Of a stretch of DNA of 64,000 bases, positions 1 to 10,960 are shown piece after piece. Both the position numbers and the translations under genes were made by a program. This DNA comes from Bacillota bacterium. Lineage in GTDB: Bacteria; Bacillota; Clostridia; Christensenellales; CAG-138. The stretch covers positions 283,336 through 347,335 of the forward strand of contig JAEXEN010000038.1 of NCBI GenBank assembly GCA_023400985.1. Direction: 5' to 3'. Numbering within the stretch: the first letter of the stretch is position 1; every line of letters begins with the position of its first letter. The notes below the pieces were generated by a model. That model ran no database searches. It worked only from the letters and a program-made list of their open reading frames with translations, and had not been told where the DNA came from.

Positions 1-23
1 CAGTAAAACTCGCATTTGAATTT

Positions 24-572
24 TCACCTTTTTCCTTGCGCATGCGCATCGTGAAGCCGCGCGGCCAGCTTTATGAGCCGTGGGCGATTGTAGCGCTGTA
101 TGATGATGAACGGAAGATTTCCGAAAACGGTCCAGACGGCAAATACGATATAACCGCCGGTACCCGGCAGAAAGTAAAAACAGCCGAAACCCGCAACAAT
201 CAGAGCCGCGTGGATACATTCCGCCACGCAGGTTTCCTGAATGAGCCGCATCGCGCTACTTTTACCGGCTTCGCCACTTAGCACGCGCTTGGGAAACATA
301 TTGGGCAGAATACGGCTCATATCGGGAACAATATCCTTCCAGCGCCGGATGCCGAGCCGTTCGTAGATTGCGCCGCCCCGCTCCCACTTTAAGCTGCGGT
401 AGGGGAAGGCCTGCCAATGAAACCATTCCCTCGGCAGCGCCTCGCCGATGAAATGGGACAATATGCCAAGTGCGGCAAGATAGAGTACACAATACATAAG
501 CTGCACAAAAACACGCCCTTCATCCCACCCTGTAAGCCGTTTACGATAACGACTGTACCAGATGAAGCGCAA
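24..572 (-). CDS. CrtO-like glycosyl-diaponeurosporenoate acyltransferase family protein
   Basis: This 182-residue membrane protein resembles the family annotated as glycosyl-4,4'-diaponeurosporenoate acyltransferase (CrtO of the staphyloxanthin pathway). It carries the family-like stretch GGAIYERLGIRRWKDIVPD near residues 66-84 and hydrophobic segments around residues 25-42 and 120-158. In Clostridia such proteins usually occur without carotenoid genes, so the real substrate is unknown; none of the neighbours here are carotenoid genes. The reading frame opens with TTG after an in-frame stop, and no better start is visible. It is oriented like the two-component genes that follow but is separated from them by 57 bp. 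Confidence 0.6.
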   Translation of the reverse strand: MRFIWYSRYRKRLTGWDEGRVFVQLMYCVLYLAALGILSHFIGEALPREWFHWQAFPYRSLKWERGGAIYERLGIRRWKDIVPDMSRILPNMFPKRVLSGEAGKSSAMRLIQETCVAECIHAALIVAGFGCFYFLPGTGGYIVFAVWTVFGNLPFIIIQRYNRPRLIKLAARLHDAHAQGKR

Positions 573-629
573 CCAAACTTCAACTGAATCTCAAATTTTG
601 TTGAGGTTTTTTATTTGCCCGAGTTGATA

Positions 630-1658
630 TTACGACATGGGAAGGGTAACGGTAAAGCTGCTTCCGCAGTCGGGTGCGCTATATACCTCGATCATGCCGC
701 CGCATACATCGAGGATGCGTTTCGCCAAGGCAAGTCCAAGGCCGTTGCCTTCCTCCTTGTGCGAACTGTCCGCCTGATAAAAACGTTCAAAAACATGTGC
801 CTGTGCTTCCGCCGGGATACCGGGTCCGTTGTCCGATACGGCACAGACCGCGCAAAACATGTCCTGAAACAGGCTGATCGTAACGGTGCCGCCATGCGGC
901 GTAAACTTTACCGCGTTGTCGATGAGATTGATCCATACATGCAGCAAAAGATTTTCGTTGGCAATGCAGACTGTGGGCTCCATGTCCACGTCGAATTCGA
1001 TTTCTCTTTTGCTCCATTTCTGTTCAAGCGAGAGAATTGCGCGGCGTATTTGCTCATCCAGCCGGAATTCGGTCCTTCGGGTCTCGATAGCCTGATTGTC
1101 TACGCGCGAGAGCAGCAGGATGTTCCCCACGAGCTCGGAGAGGCGGCGGGTGTTGAAAAGTATCTTCTCGACATATTCCCGTTGATCTTCCGTTGTGAGG
1201 CTCTGATCCTGCAAAAGCATGGTATAACCTTCGATGGCGTTGATGGGCGTTTTGAATTCATGCGAAACGTTGGATATGAAGTCGCTCTGCAGCGTTTCCG
1301 TAGCGCCGAGACCCTTTGTCATAAGGTTGAAGTTTTCGTAGGTGTCCTTAAGCTCCCGCACGCGGGTAGGGCTTTCCATGCGGATGCTGAAATCGCCCGC
1401 AGCTACCTTGCTCATGGCATCGCTTAAGCGGGTGATGGGGCGGAGTATCCATTTGCTCAAAAGACTGGTTATGGCGCCGCCGAGAACGATGCTGAAAAGC
1501 AGTATCCATACGAACATAGGAATGGCGACGGTGGATGAATCGAGCGCATTCAGCAGAAGCGTGATGAGCGACGCTCCCGCTACGGCTACGCCGAGGATCG
1601 CAAATACGTATACGGTAAAGTAAACGCGGAGGTTAATGAACGGTTTTTTATGTTTCAT
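630..1658 (-). CDS. sensor histidine kinase, HAMP/HisKA/HATPase
   Basis: A 342-residue membrane histidine kinase. Two transmembrane segments (about 12-37 and 45-67) frame a very short external loop, so it probably senses membrane or intramembrane signals. A HAMP linker follows (68-120), then the HisKA H-box VSHEFKTPIN with phospho-acceptor His133, the N-box NLIDNAVKF (244-252), G1 DNGPG (276-280) and G2 GNGLGLA (304-310). All catalytic boxes are intact. Its start overlaps the end of the response regulator gene by 11 bp, so the two are co-transcribed and form a cognate pair. The stimulus and targets cannot be read from the sequence. Confidence 0.93.
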   Translation of the reverse strand: MKHKKPFINLRVYFTVYVFAILGVAVAGASLITLLLNALDSSTVAIPMFVWILLFSIVLGGAITSLLSKWILRPITRLSDAMSKVAAGDFSIRMESPTRVRELKDTYENFNLMTKGLGATETLQSDFISNVSHEFKTPINAIEGYTMLLQDQSLTTEDQREYVEKILFNTRRLSELVGNILLLSRVDNQAIETRRTEFRLDEQIRRAILSLEQKWSKREIEFDVDMEPTVCIANENLLLHVWINLIDNAVKFTPHGGTVTISLFQDMFCAVCAVSDNGPGIPAEAQAHVFERFYQADSSHKEEGNGLGLALAKRILDVCGGMIEVYSAPDCGSSFTVTLPMS

Positions 1659-2328
1659 GCTTTCGTACCACCTTGTAGCCTACGCCGCGCATAGTAACGA
1701 TCTCAAAGTCCGCATCGGCACGAAATCGTTCTCTGAGCCTTCCGATGTGCACGTCTACGGTATGCGGGTCCGTTTCGGTGTCGATTCCCCAAATGTCATC
1801 CATGATCTGTTGGCGCGTAAATATCCTTCCGGGGAAGGACACCATTTTATAGAGCAGCATAAATTCCTTTTGCGGAAGCACCGTGCTTTCGCCGTCGGAG
1901 GTGACCGTCATAAGATCGTATTCGAGCACCGTATTGCCGATGGTCTGTCTGCGCTCACTGATCATCTGCGCACGCCGAAGCAGCGCGCCCACCCTTAAAA
2001 CCATTTCGTTTACGTTTACGGGCTTCACCATATAGTCGTCCGTGCCCGACAGGAAGCCGCGCCGCATATCGTCGAACGCGTCCTTGGCCGTTATCATTAG
2101 AATAGGCATGGTATAACCTGCTTCGCGCAGGGAGGAAACCAGTTCGTATCCGTCCATGACAGGCATCATGATATCGGATATGATAAGATCCGTATATTCT
2201 TTTTCCAACATGTCGAGCGCTTCTTTGCCGTTTCCTGCGGTTTTTATGGTGTACCCATTTTTTGTAAGGATGCGCGCAAACAAGAGCCGCAGTTCCTTAT
2301 CATCCTCTACGATCAGAATTTTTAACAT
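1648..2328 (-). CDS. OmpR-family response regulator
   Basis: A 226-residue response regulator. The receiver domain covers residues 1-120, with acidic pocket ED(8-10), phospho-acceptor Asp52 in SDIMMP and conserved Lys82 in MITAKDAF. An OmpR/PhoB winged-helix DNA-binding domain follows (about 128-224), ending in the typical LRERFRADADFEIVTMRGVGYKV segment. It is the first gene of the two-gene minus-strand operon with the histidine kinase. The short N-terminal region between kinase transmembrane helices suggests an envelope-stress type system, but that is inference. Confidence 0.94.
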   Translation of the reverse strand: MLKILIVEDDKELRLLFARILTKNGYTIKTAGNGKEALDMLEKEYTDLIISDIMMPVMDGYELVSSLREAGYTMPILMITAKDAFDDMRRGFLSGTDDYMVKPVNVNEMVLRVGALLRRAQMISERRQTIGNTVLEYDLMTVTSDGESTVLPQKEFMLLYKMVSFPGRIFTRQQIMDDIWGIDTETDPHTVDVHIGRLRERFRADADFEIVTMRGVGYKVVRKHET

Positions 2329-2433
2329 AAAAGCCGCCTTTCACCCGTTAGTATACAAATATAAAGCCATACTTTCAACTCGATCTCAAATAAAGCTCAA
2401 CGCCGGTTGATGTTTGCCGCGATTTACCGGAAA

Positions 2434-2462
2434 TTGACAAACTGTCCCATAAGTATTATCAT
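2434..2462 (+). promoter_or_regulatory. sigma-A-type promoter of the metal-resistance operon
   Basis: TTGACA at 2434-2439 and TATCAT at 2457-2462 are separated by 17 bp and lie 33 bp upstream of the ArsR-family start. The AT-rich stretch just after the -10 box is where CadC-type repressors commonly bind, but no perfect operator palindrome is seen. Confidence 0.6.
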
Positions 2463-2495
2463 ATAATTAATCGTTTATATGAATGGAGAACCGCC

Positions 2496-2884
2496 ATGGA
2501 AGAAAGCAAAAAAGAAAGGCTCCTCATATGCGACGGGGGGCACCTCAACAAGGAACACGAGGCGTGGCTGCTGCATGCCATACCCAGCGAGGACGATGCC
2601 ATCGATGCCGCACAGCTATTCAGCCAGCTCAGCAGTTCCACGCGCATACGGCTTTTGAGCATGCTTGCGCTGGACGACCTTTGCGTATGCGAGCTTGCGG
2701 ACGCGCTCAAAATCAGTCAGCCTGCCGTTTCACACCATCTCAGGCTTTTGCGCCAAAGCGGCGTGGTGCGCTTCAAGAAAGTGGGGAAACAGGTGATCTA
2801 CCACATCAGCGAGGGCAGGATGGGGATGCTTACGCGCCACATCATCAACGATATTTTCACGCTTCGTCAGAAGGAGGAAAAGTA

Positions 2885-2885
<1 letters not shown>
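2496..2885 (+). CDS. ArsR/SmtB-family metal sensor repressor, CadC-like
   Basis: A 129-residue winged-helix repressor. The helix-turn-helix is near residues 66-90 (ADALKISQPAVSHHLRLLR). The alpha3 metal site DDLCVCELAD carries Cys63 and Cys65; together with the N-terminal Cys12 and His16 this matches the CadC-type Cd/Pb/Zn site rather than the arsenite sensor site. The gene overlaps the downstream efflux ATPase by 1 bp. The expected behaviour is repression of its own operon until Cd, Pb or Zn binds. Confidence 0.88.
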
Positions 2886-4813
<1,928 letters not shown>

Positions 4814-4822
4814 AGAAATATC

Positions 4823-4872
4823 GATGATACCAATAAAAAACCGCCCTGCGGCGGTTTTTTATTGGTATCATC
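4823..4872. terminator. bidirectional rho-independent terminator
   Basis: Two perfectly complementary 23-base arms (4823-4845 and 4850-4872) surround a CTGC loop. The stem contains GC pairs flanked by A/T runs, so it has a U tract in either direction. It separates the converging ATPase and DUF3810 genes. Confidence 0.93.
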
Positions 4873-4873
4873 G

Positions 4874-5989
4874 TCATTTGTCGTTATATGCAAGCAGCAG
4901 ATCCACCATCATCCCGTAGCTCTTCACGCCGTTTTCCTGGTTGTTGAACTTAAGATAGTTGTCGTTGACCTCGGTCACGGTTTTCTCTACGGGGCCTTCA
5001 TAAGCATCCCAGTAGGTGTTATAATCCGCAAGGTCGCGCTTCATTCCGTCGCTGTAGGATGCGTAAAGGGATGCGTACGCATCGTAATCCGTATCGTAAA
5101 GCTTGTTGGTACAGTGGGTGAGGGCGAGCATGACGCCGGAGTAATGGACGGCGGGGTCGTCCGAATGGATACAGGCGAGATAGGCCATGAAATTTGCCTC
5201 GTCCTCGCGCGCAATGCCCATATAGTGCGCCGTTTCGTGCGCCGCGCTCGAAAGAAGCAGCAGCGCGGGCTGACCTACGTTTACGTTGGGTTCGGCCGTA
5301 AAGGGTATGTAGATGCCTGCGATGCCCGCATAGGAAAGCCCCTCTGAATAAAAAACGCTTTTGGCGACGGTCGCTTGGGAGGTAAAAAAGCGGATATCAT
5401 TGTTGAGCGCCTCATAGGCGGCGGGTATTTTTTGAAATTTGTTCCGGTAGCCGCCGGGCAGGTAAAACACGCCTTTTTCGCTTTCGTCGACCTGCGCGCG
5501 AAGAGTGGCGGCGCTTTCCGCCAGATCCTCACAAAGCGCCGTGAGCTCCTCCGCAGGGCGTTCATGCACGTCGAGGCCCATGGAAGTAGAAAGCGCGGGG
5601 CGCGCGTAGTTGAAGCCCCACGTTATATAAAACACATTGAGTAAAACGCCTGCGGCCACGCAGAGGGAAAGCAGGAAGCCCACAAGCCGGACAGGACGTA
5701 TTTTCCGAAGGATGAGGCCGATCACGAGCACCAAAAAAGATACGGCTATAAACGCGATAAGCGCGTAAATGAGAAATTCCACTACGGAATAATTCGTGCG
5801 CGAAGTAAGAAAGGCGATCGCGCCGCTGATATGCGGATAGACGCCGTTGCTGAAATGCTGCTCGATCCATTCCGGATTATCTGCCGCAAGGTTGGGGAGA
5901 TAAAGACCCAGAGGTATGAGAAGCAGCCACGGCAGCTTCTTGAGCTGCTTTTTCCACATGCCGTGCGTCCGGTCATTTCTTCGTTGCAT
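4874..5989 (-). CDS. DUF3810 putative membrane zinc metalloprotease
   Basis: A 371-residue protein with hydrophobic segments at about 20-31, 70-95 and 102-125, then a large extracytoplasmic part. The motif HETAHYMGIAREDEANF at residues 251-267 gives zinc ligands His251 and His255, catalytic Glu252 and a likely third ligand, Glu264, as in gluzincin-type peptidases. This is the hallmark of DUF3810, whose substrate is unknown. The C terminus ends in the family-like NDNYLKFNNQ..GVKSYGMMVDLLLAY region. The gene stands alone, converging on the efflux ATPase. Confidence 0.82.
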   Translation of the reverse strand: MQRRNDRTHGMWKKQLKKLPWLLLIPLGLYLPNLAADNPEWIEQHFSNGVYPHISGAIAFLTSRTNYSVVEFLIYALIAFIAVSFLVLVIGLILRKIRPVRLVGFLLSLCVAAGVLLNVFYITWGFNYARPALSTSMGLDVHERPAEELTALCEDLAESAATLRAQVDESEKGVFYLPGGYRNKFQKIPAAYEALNNDIRFFTSQATVAKSVFYSEGLSYAGIAGIYIPFTAEPNVNVGQPALLLLSSAAHETAHYMGIAREDEANFMAYLACIHSDDPAVHYSGVMLALTHCTNKLYDTDYDAYASLYASYSDGMKRDLADYNTYWDAYEGPVEKTVTEVNDNYLKFNNQENGVKSYGMMVDLLLAYNDK

Positions 5990-6106
5990 GTATCCTCCGA
6001 CGCCTGTCCATCCGCCAAGCGTTCGTATTTATTATTCGTCATTATTATAGCATACATGCACGCATATTTCGTGTCACAGTTGAAAACAAATGCCGTCGCG
6101 GGAGAT

Positions 6107-6607
6107 TCAGCCGTTCGGCTGATAATTTTCGAGAAGCTCCTTGACCCAGGTGTAGGCAGGCGCTTCGATCACCGTGATGGCCTCGAGCCCGCTTTCTGTC
6201 CCAGTGGGGAACATATAAACGGTGGGACCGTTCCGAATGCGGTTTTCGTATACCTGCGTATAAAAGAGGGCAAACGGAAGATATCCGTCGCGGTAAACCA
6301 ATAAGGTCACCCTGCCGCAGTTCATGGGGAGCAATGCGTTGAGCGCGCCGTCTTTTTCCACGGGGATGCCTTTTAAGAGTGCTTTGCCGCTTGTATCCGT
6401 AACAGCCGATATGCCATTTTCGGGTATGACGACGGATGCGTTTTCAAGTGGGCGCAGCGTATACGCATCCACAACGGTCACTTCCAAATGCCCATGCGGC
6501 TTTTGCAATAGCAGGAACAATACAACGCCCGACGCGCAGATAAGAAGCCCGGCGAGTACGTAAAGCGCGACGCGCGACCGCTCGAGCGGGAGAAACTTTT
6601 TTTTCAT
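6107..6607 (-). CDS. membrane-anchored protein with carboxypeptidase-regulatory-like domain
   Basis: A 166-residue protein with one N-terminal transmembrane helix (about 12-34) after a basic start, leaving the rest outside the cytoplasm. Residues 38-100 (HLEVTVVDAYTLRPLENASV...TDTSGKALLKGIP) look like a carboxypeptidase-regulatory-like beta-sandwich (CarboxypepD_reg), usually a carbohydrate- or protein-interaction module. No catalytic domain is present. It is in the same orientation as DUF3810 upstream at a distance of 117 bp, and diverges from pgi. Confidence 0.55.
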   Translation of the reverse strand: MKKKFLPLERSRVALYVLAGLLICASGVVLFLLLQKPHGHLEVTVVDAYTLRPLENASVVIPENGISAVTDTSGKALLKGIPVEKDGALNALLPMNCGRVTLLVYRDGYLPFALFYTQVYENRIRNGPTVYMFPTGTESGLEAITVIEAPAYTWVKELLENYQPNG

Positions 6608-6649
6608 GCGACCACCCCTACAAAAAATTGTTCAACCCGCTGAATTCTG

Positions 6650-6658
6650 TGTTATACT
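6650..6658 (+). promoter_or_regulatory. extended -10 promoter upstream of pgi
   Basis: TGT followed directly by TATACT (6653-6658) forms an extended -10 element. A weak TTGTTC lies 19 bp upstream. It sits about 100 bp before the pgi start; the intervening leader includes a short GC hairpin around 6712-6730. Confidence 0.4.
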
Positions 6659-6760
6659 AAATAGCTGTGAACGCGGGCGGGCTGCCGATGCGCTCAGAAA
6701 ATAAGAGGGAAACCCGGCGTATGCCGGTCCTTATAAATTTATAGCTCTTGGAGGACATTT

Positions 6761-8185
6761 ATGAACCGTTACGAAAACAAGGCGTGGCGCGAGTCTATGC
6801 GCGTGCGCGTGGATTATAACAATATGATGGCTGATCTTATCGGGGAGCGCGGACTGCGCAAAGCGCAGCTCGAAGCGTCGGAAAGCGCGCTTGCGAACGC
6901 CGCCGCAGCGCTCGAGGAAAAGCGCGGCCTATTGAAGTGGCGCGACTTGCCTTACAACCAAGCGGCGGTTGTTCGCGAGATTAAAGCAACCGCCGAATAT
7001 GTACGGGGTAATTTCGACAATTTCGTGGTGCTTGGCATCGGCGGTAGCGCGCTCGGCCCCATCGCGGTTCAGCAGGCGCTTTCGCATCTTCGCTACAATG
7101 AGCTCACCAATGGGAAACGAAACGGCCCCAGGCTCTACGTGGAGGACAACATCGATCCCGAACGCATGGCGTCGCTGTTTGACGTGATCGATCTCGAGCG
7201 CACGGCGTTCAACGTCATCACCAAGTCCGGCAGCACCTCGGAAACGATGGCGCAGCTTCTTTTGGTGGTGAACCTTCTTAAAAAGCGCTTTGGCGACAAG
7301 TGGACCGAGCATGTGATCGCCACCACCGATGAGAAAAAGGGCAACCTTATTAAGATCGCGCAATCAAACGGCCTCCGCACTTTCTATGTGCCCGACGGCG
7401 TGGGCGGCAGATTCAGTGAGCTTTGCCCCGTCGGCCTAATTGCGGCCGCCGTATGCGGCGTCGATATCGACGAGCTTCTTGCGGGCGCGGCGTATGCCGA
7501 CGAGCTTTCCACAGACCGCAATGTTTGGGCCAACCCGGCTGCTACGCTGGCGATCCTCGAAAAGCTGGCGATGGACGCGGGCTGCAACATCGGCGTGATG
7601 ATGCCCTATGCGGATTCCCTGAAATATATGGCGGATTGGTACGCGCAACTTTGGGCGGAATCCCTTGGAAAGGCGTTTGACGTAAACGGAACGCGTGTGA
7701 ACTGCGGGCAGACCCCCGTGAAGGCGCTCGGCGTGACTGACCAGCACTCGCAGGTGCAGCTTTACACGGAAGGCCCGTTTGATAAGGTGATCACATTTCT
7801 GCGCGTGGGCGAATTCAGGCAGAGCGTCGTTATCCCGCGCGCGTTCGACGAGTTGTCTGACGTGGCGTTTTTGAGCGGTCACAGCTTTAACGAGCTGATA
7901 GAGTCCGAGCAGCGCGCCACCGAGTACGCGGTAATGAAGAGCGGCCATATGAGCAAGACCATCACCGTGCCCGAGGTCAATGCGTTCACGGTGGGGCAGC
8001 TCATATACATCTTCGAGATGCAGACGGCATTTGCGGGCGAGCTTCTTAGCATCAATGCGTTCGATCAGCCCGGCGTGGAGGAGGGGAAAAACGCCACCTA
8101 CGCGCTTTTGGGCAAGCCCGGGTATGAGCAGAAAAAGGCGGAGCTCGACGCTGCGCCCCGAAAAAACGCGAGATACACCGTATAG
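6761..8185 (+). CDS. pgi: glucose-6-phosphate isomerase
   Basis: A 474-residue enzyme interconverting glucose 6-phosphate and fructose 6-phosphate in glycolysis and gluconeogenesis. Recognisable signatures include VVLGIGGSALGP (sugar-phosphate binding), TKSGSTSETMAQ (phosphate-binding SIS domain), GGRFSELCPVGL and the C-terminal GELLSINAFDQPGVEEGK signature. The length fits the Bacillota-type single-subunit PGI. A GGAGG ribosome-binding site stands 7 bases before the ATG. It is transcribed alone. Confidence 0.95.
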   Translation: MNRYENKAWRESMRVRVDYNNMMADLIGERGLRKAQLEASESALANAAAALEEKRGLLKWRDLPYNQAAVVREIKATAEYVRGNFDNFVVLGIGGSALGPIAVQQALSHLRYNELTNGKRNGPRLYVEDNIDPERMASLFDVIDLERTAFNVITKSGSTSETMAQLLLVVNLLKKRFGDKWTEHVIATTDEKKGNLIKIAQSNGLRTFYVPDGVGGRFSELCPVGLIAAAVCGVDIDELLAGAAYADELSTDRNVWANPAATLAILEKLAMDAGCNIGVMMPYADSLKYMADWYAQLWAESLGKAFDVNGTRVNCGQTPVKALGVTDQHSQVQLYTEGPFDKVITFLRVGEFRQSVVIPRAFDELSDVAFLSGHSFNELIESEQRATEYAVMKSGHMSKTITVPEVNAFTVGQLIYIFEMQTAFAGELLSINAFDQPGVEEGKNATYALLGKPGYEQKKAELDAAPRKNARYTV

Positions 8186-8378
8186 CGGAGAGCTTTCAAA
8201 CTTATGAGCTTTTTGTAAATATCGGAGAGCCACGCTTTTGTTTAACGTAAAAATACGCTAAAATCATGGAAAGCGCGCATTTTTCGTAAAAAGCACGGTG
8301 GTTTGCCTTTAGGCGTCTTGGGCGATAAAAAAGGCAGGTAATAAGAGAGCGGCCGTTTGCCGCAGGGGGAGGACAGGA

Positions 8379-9497
8379 ATGCTGAAAAAGCTTGCGGCGG
8401 CTGCGCTTCTTCTCATCATGCTTTTAAGCTTCGGCTGTTCCGAAAAGCCTGCGTCCGTTACGACAACGGAGCCGCCCGTGTCCCCGTCGGGAACGAAGGG
8501 AACACCTGAGCCTATGAAGGCTGCGCCGCCGAACCTGATCGGCCTTGTGATCGCCGACGACGGTGCGATCGGAAGCTATATGGCGATGTACGGCTTTTTG
8601 CATACGGCGGAAATACTCGGCTATCCTGCGAAGCTTTACCGCGCGGCGGATGCTCCCGCGGCGAAGGCCGCCGTATCGGAGGCGGTCGCGGACGGCTGCA
8701 AGGGCCTTCTCATGTTCGACCCGAACGGCGTCAACGACGAGGCGGTGCGCCTTGCTGTAGAAAGCGGCGTTCGCGTCGTTGTGCCTTATGACGCGTGCGC
8801 GGTGGAGGGGATCGACGCGCAGATCGTGGCGGATACCTCCGAATACGTGGAGGAGGTCGCGCGGGGCTTAAGCGTGCGCATGACGGAACGCAGCCTGAAA
8901 TCGGGCCGCATCCTCGTGTACGGAAGGAATACGGCCGATATATACGCGCAGTTTGTGCAGGACGTCAGCGAGTATTACCCGCAATATAGCGTTGTATCGT
9001 TTGACCGGGCCGCGGCGGATGAGGAAGCGGCGATCGATGAGCTTGCACAGTTTTTGCTGTACAACCGCGATATCAAGGGCATGTATGTGTCGGATTCCGA
9101 CCTTGCGTCCACTGCCGTGAAGGCGCGCGCAAGGGCAAAGAGCATTTTCGAGTCCGAAGGCACGCCGTCGCCTACGCCCACGCCTTCACTCGATCCCAAT
9201 GCAGCGGCCGCGCCTACGCCCAACCCCTCGCTTTTAAAGTCCATCACCATCACGGTGTTCGCAAGCGGTTTGAGCGACGAAAACTATGCGCTATTCAACG
9301 ATAGCGATATCTATGGGCTTTGCATCGAGCCCTATTATGAGGCCGCGGCGCAGGCGACCATGACGCTCGATAAGCTTTTGCATGGGGATACCGTTCCCGC
9401 GGTATCGCGCGTCAACCGTCCCATCGCTTATGCGGATACCATCGATAAATACCTGGCGATCCAGCAGCAGGTAAAGGAATTGTTCGGCCTAAGGTAA
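8379..9497 (+). CDS. sugar ABC-type substrate-binding lipoprotein
   Basis: A 372-residue lipoprotein. The signal peptide ends in the lipobox LSFGC with Cys20 as the lipidated residue. The body resembles a periplasmic-binding-protein fold of the type-4 sugar-binding/LacI-like group (NLIGLVIADDGAIGSYMAMY..., later GLLMFDPNGVNDEAV and DIKGMYVSDSDLASTAVKA). A proline-threonine-rich stretch (TPSPTPTPSL...APTPNPS) is inserted near residue 270, an uncommon place for a linker. No ABC permease or ATPase is adjacent, so it may act as a sensor or with a transporter elsewhere. The stop codon lies inside the inverted repeat of the following structured element. Confidence 0.72.
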   Translation: MLKKLAAAALLLIMLLSFGCSEKPASVTTTEPPVSPSGTKGTPEPMKAAPPNLIGLVIADDGAIGSYMAMYGFLHTAEILGYPAKLYRAADAPAAKAAVSEAVADGCKGLLMFDPNGVNDEAVRLAVESGVRVVVPYDACAVEGIDAQIVADTSEYVEEVARGLSVRMTERSLKSGRILVYGRNTADIYAQFVQDVSEYYPQYSVVSFDRAAADEEAAIDELAQFLLYNRDIKGMYVSDSDLASTAVKARARAKSIFESEGTPSPTPTPSLDPNAAAAPTPNPSLLKSITITVFASGLSDENYALFNDSDIYGLCIEPYYEAAAQATMTLDKLLHGDTVPAVSRVNRPIAYADTIDKYLAIQQQVKELFGLR

Positions 9498-9762
9498 GGG
9501 GGGCCGAACCCCTGCGGTTTAGAGGGCCGGAAAGCACGCCATCGCTGTGTTGCCGGTACTCGTCGCACTGCTACGCCTGCGTCCGGCGTCTTGCGCTGAC
9601 ATGCTTTCCGACCCTCTAAACTCTGCGATCTAAAAACTGCCGGTTTGGATGCAGGTCGCGAAAAAGGAGGGAGCCGTAGTGGGGCTACGGCGACCGACGA
9701 TGACAAAGACATGCGCCGAACTGGCAGTTTTGAGGCGCAGGGGTTCGAATCCCCTTACCTTA
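9490..9762. repeat. 273-bp structured inverted-repeat element with tRNA-like T-arm end
   Basis: The ends (9490-9516 and 9736-9762) are inverted repeats matching at 24 of 27 bases, differing only in three central bases. Each end can itself fold as AGGGG-loop-CCCCT; the right one reads AGGGGTTCGAATCCCCT, just like a tRNA T-arm. Inside are a 20-base stem pairing 9517-9536 with 9602-9621 (one G-U) and a 16-base stem pairing 9633-9648 with 9716-9731. The latter encloses a hairpin GCCGTAG-TGGGG-CTACGGC (9673-9691). No credible ORF is present. It could be a miniature inverted-repeat transposable element or a large structured RNA; its left end overlaps the lipoprotein stop codon. Confidence 0.75.
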
Positions 9763-9793
9763 AGCTGAGCCGCCCTTTGATTATGACCGAATT

Positions 9794-10945
9794 ATGATCG
9801 ATAAAAAGCTTTTAAAACGAATCGACTGGTTTACGCTTCTGCTCGTGCTTATGTTGTTTTGCATCGGGCTTATCAGCATGGCAAGTATTATGGCGTCGCC
9901 GTTTGACGGAAACGAAAGTTCCATCGGCGACTATATGGGGAAACTTAACCTCTCCTATGTCGAAAGGCAGACGGCGAGCTTTTTGGTAGGCTTCGCGGCA
10001 TTCATCGTGTTCATCATCTTTGATTATCAAATGCTGAAGCCTATCATCAAATACGTTTATATCGTCAATGTGGTGCTTTTGGCCGTACTCTTTCTTGCGG
10101 AAAAGCAGCGGGGTATCCACGGCTGGTTCATGATCGGCTCCGATCGCGCCATCCAGCCCGCAGAGCTATGTAAGATCAGCATCATCGTCATGCTCGCAAA
10201 GGTCATTTCCCAGTCGATGGATAAAAACGGCGGGCGATTTAAGGGTTTCGTATCGGTGCTCGAGGCGCTGGCCTATTGCTTCATACCGACCGTACTCGTC
10301 ATGCTGCAGCCGGACTGGGGGACGGCGTTCGTTTACATCTGCATCATGGTGTTCATGTTCTTTATTGCAAAGATCGGCTGGGGTTACATCCTCACGGCTG
10401 TGGGCGCTTTGGCGGGCGCTCTGCCGCTTGCGTATTTCTTTATGATGTCTACCGATCAAAAGGCCCGCATCAACGTATTCCTCGACCCGACGCTTGATAC
10501 TTCCGGCCAGGGCTATAACGTGATCCAATCGAAAATCGCCATCGGTTCCGGGCAGCTTTGGGGCAAAGGCTTTTTCTCCCCAGGAACGCTTGCGCAGCTT
10601 CGCTTTGTGCCGGAGCGCCATACGGATTTCATTTTTGCGGGCATCGTGGAGGGCATCGGTTTTGTGGGCGGCACCGTCATCATCGTGCTGTATTTTGTGT
10701 TGATTTTTCGCTGGCTCTACATCGCGCTCAAGGCCAAGGATAATTTCGGGACCTGCCTTGTGATTGGCGTGATGGGCATGCTCATTGCGCACGTGTTCGA
10801 AAACATCGGCATGACGATTGGCCTTATGCCGGTCACCGGCATACCGCTTCCGTTTATCAGTTACGGAGGCTCCAACCTTTTAACGAACCTCATCGGCGTG
10901 GGCCTTGTTGTGAACGTATGGATGCGAAGGCCGCAAAAACGGTAA
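9794..10945 (+). CDS. rodA: SEDS peptidoglycan polymerase RodA/FtsW family
   Basis: A 383-residue polytopic membrane protein of the SEDS family, which polymerises lipid II into peptidoglycan together with a class B PBP. Seen signatures are QPDWGTAFVY, the loop SGQGYNVIQSKIAIGSGQLWGKG, PERHTDFIFAGIVEGIGF and the C-terminal GMTIGLMPVTGIPLPFISYGGS. The short length, the QPDWGTA motif and the lack of division-gene neighbours favour RodA (elongation) over FtsW, but sporulation SEDS paralogues (SpoVE) cannot be excluded. Confidence 0.85.
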   Translation: MIDKKLLKRIDWFTLLLVLMLFCIGLISMASIMASPFDGNESSIGDYMGKLNLSYVERQTASFLVGFAAFIVFIIFDYQMLKPIIKYVYIVNVVLLAVLFLAEKQRGIHGWFMIGSDRAIQPAELCKISIIVMLAKVISQSMDKNGGRFKGFVSVLEALAYCFIPTVLVMLQPDWGTAFVYICIMVFMFFIAKIGWGYILTAVGALAGALPLAYFFMMSTDQKARINVFLDPTLDTSGQGYNVIQSKIAIGSGQLWGKGFFSPGTLAQLRFVPERHTDFIFAGIVEGIGFVGGTVIIVLYFVLIFRWLYIALKAKDNFGTCLVIGVMGMLIAHVFENIGMTIGLMPVTGIPLPFISYGGSNLLTNLIGVGLVVNVWMRRPQKR

Positions 10946-10960
10946 ATGATTAGATAATCA

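Noticed and set aside
615..1427. Long plus-strand ORF opposite the histidine kinase
   Set aside because: It is antisense to an intact kinase gene with all catalytic boxes and has no ribosome-binding site or recognisable domain.
2483..2884. N-terminal extension of the efflux ATPase through the ArsR gene
   Set aside because: It lies in another frame of the well-supported regulator gene and encodes a composition unlike a membrane-protein N terminus; GTG 2885 with a good SD is preferred.
9736..9762. tRNA gene suggested by a perfect T-arm sequence
   Set aside because: There is no D-arm or anticodon arm upstream at the right spacing; the sequence is one terminus of the inverted-repeat element.
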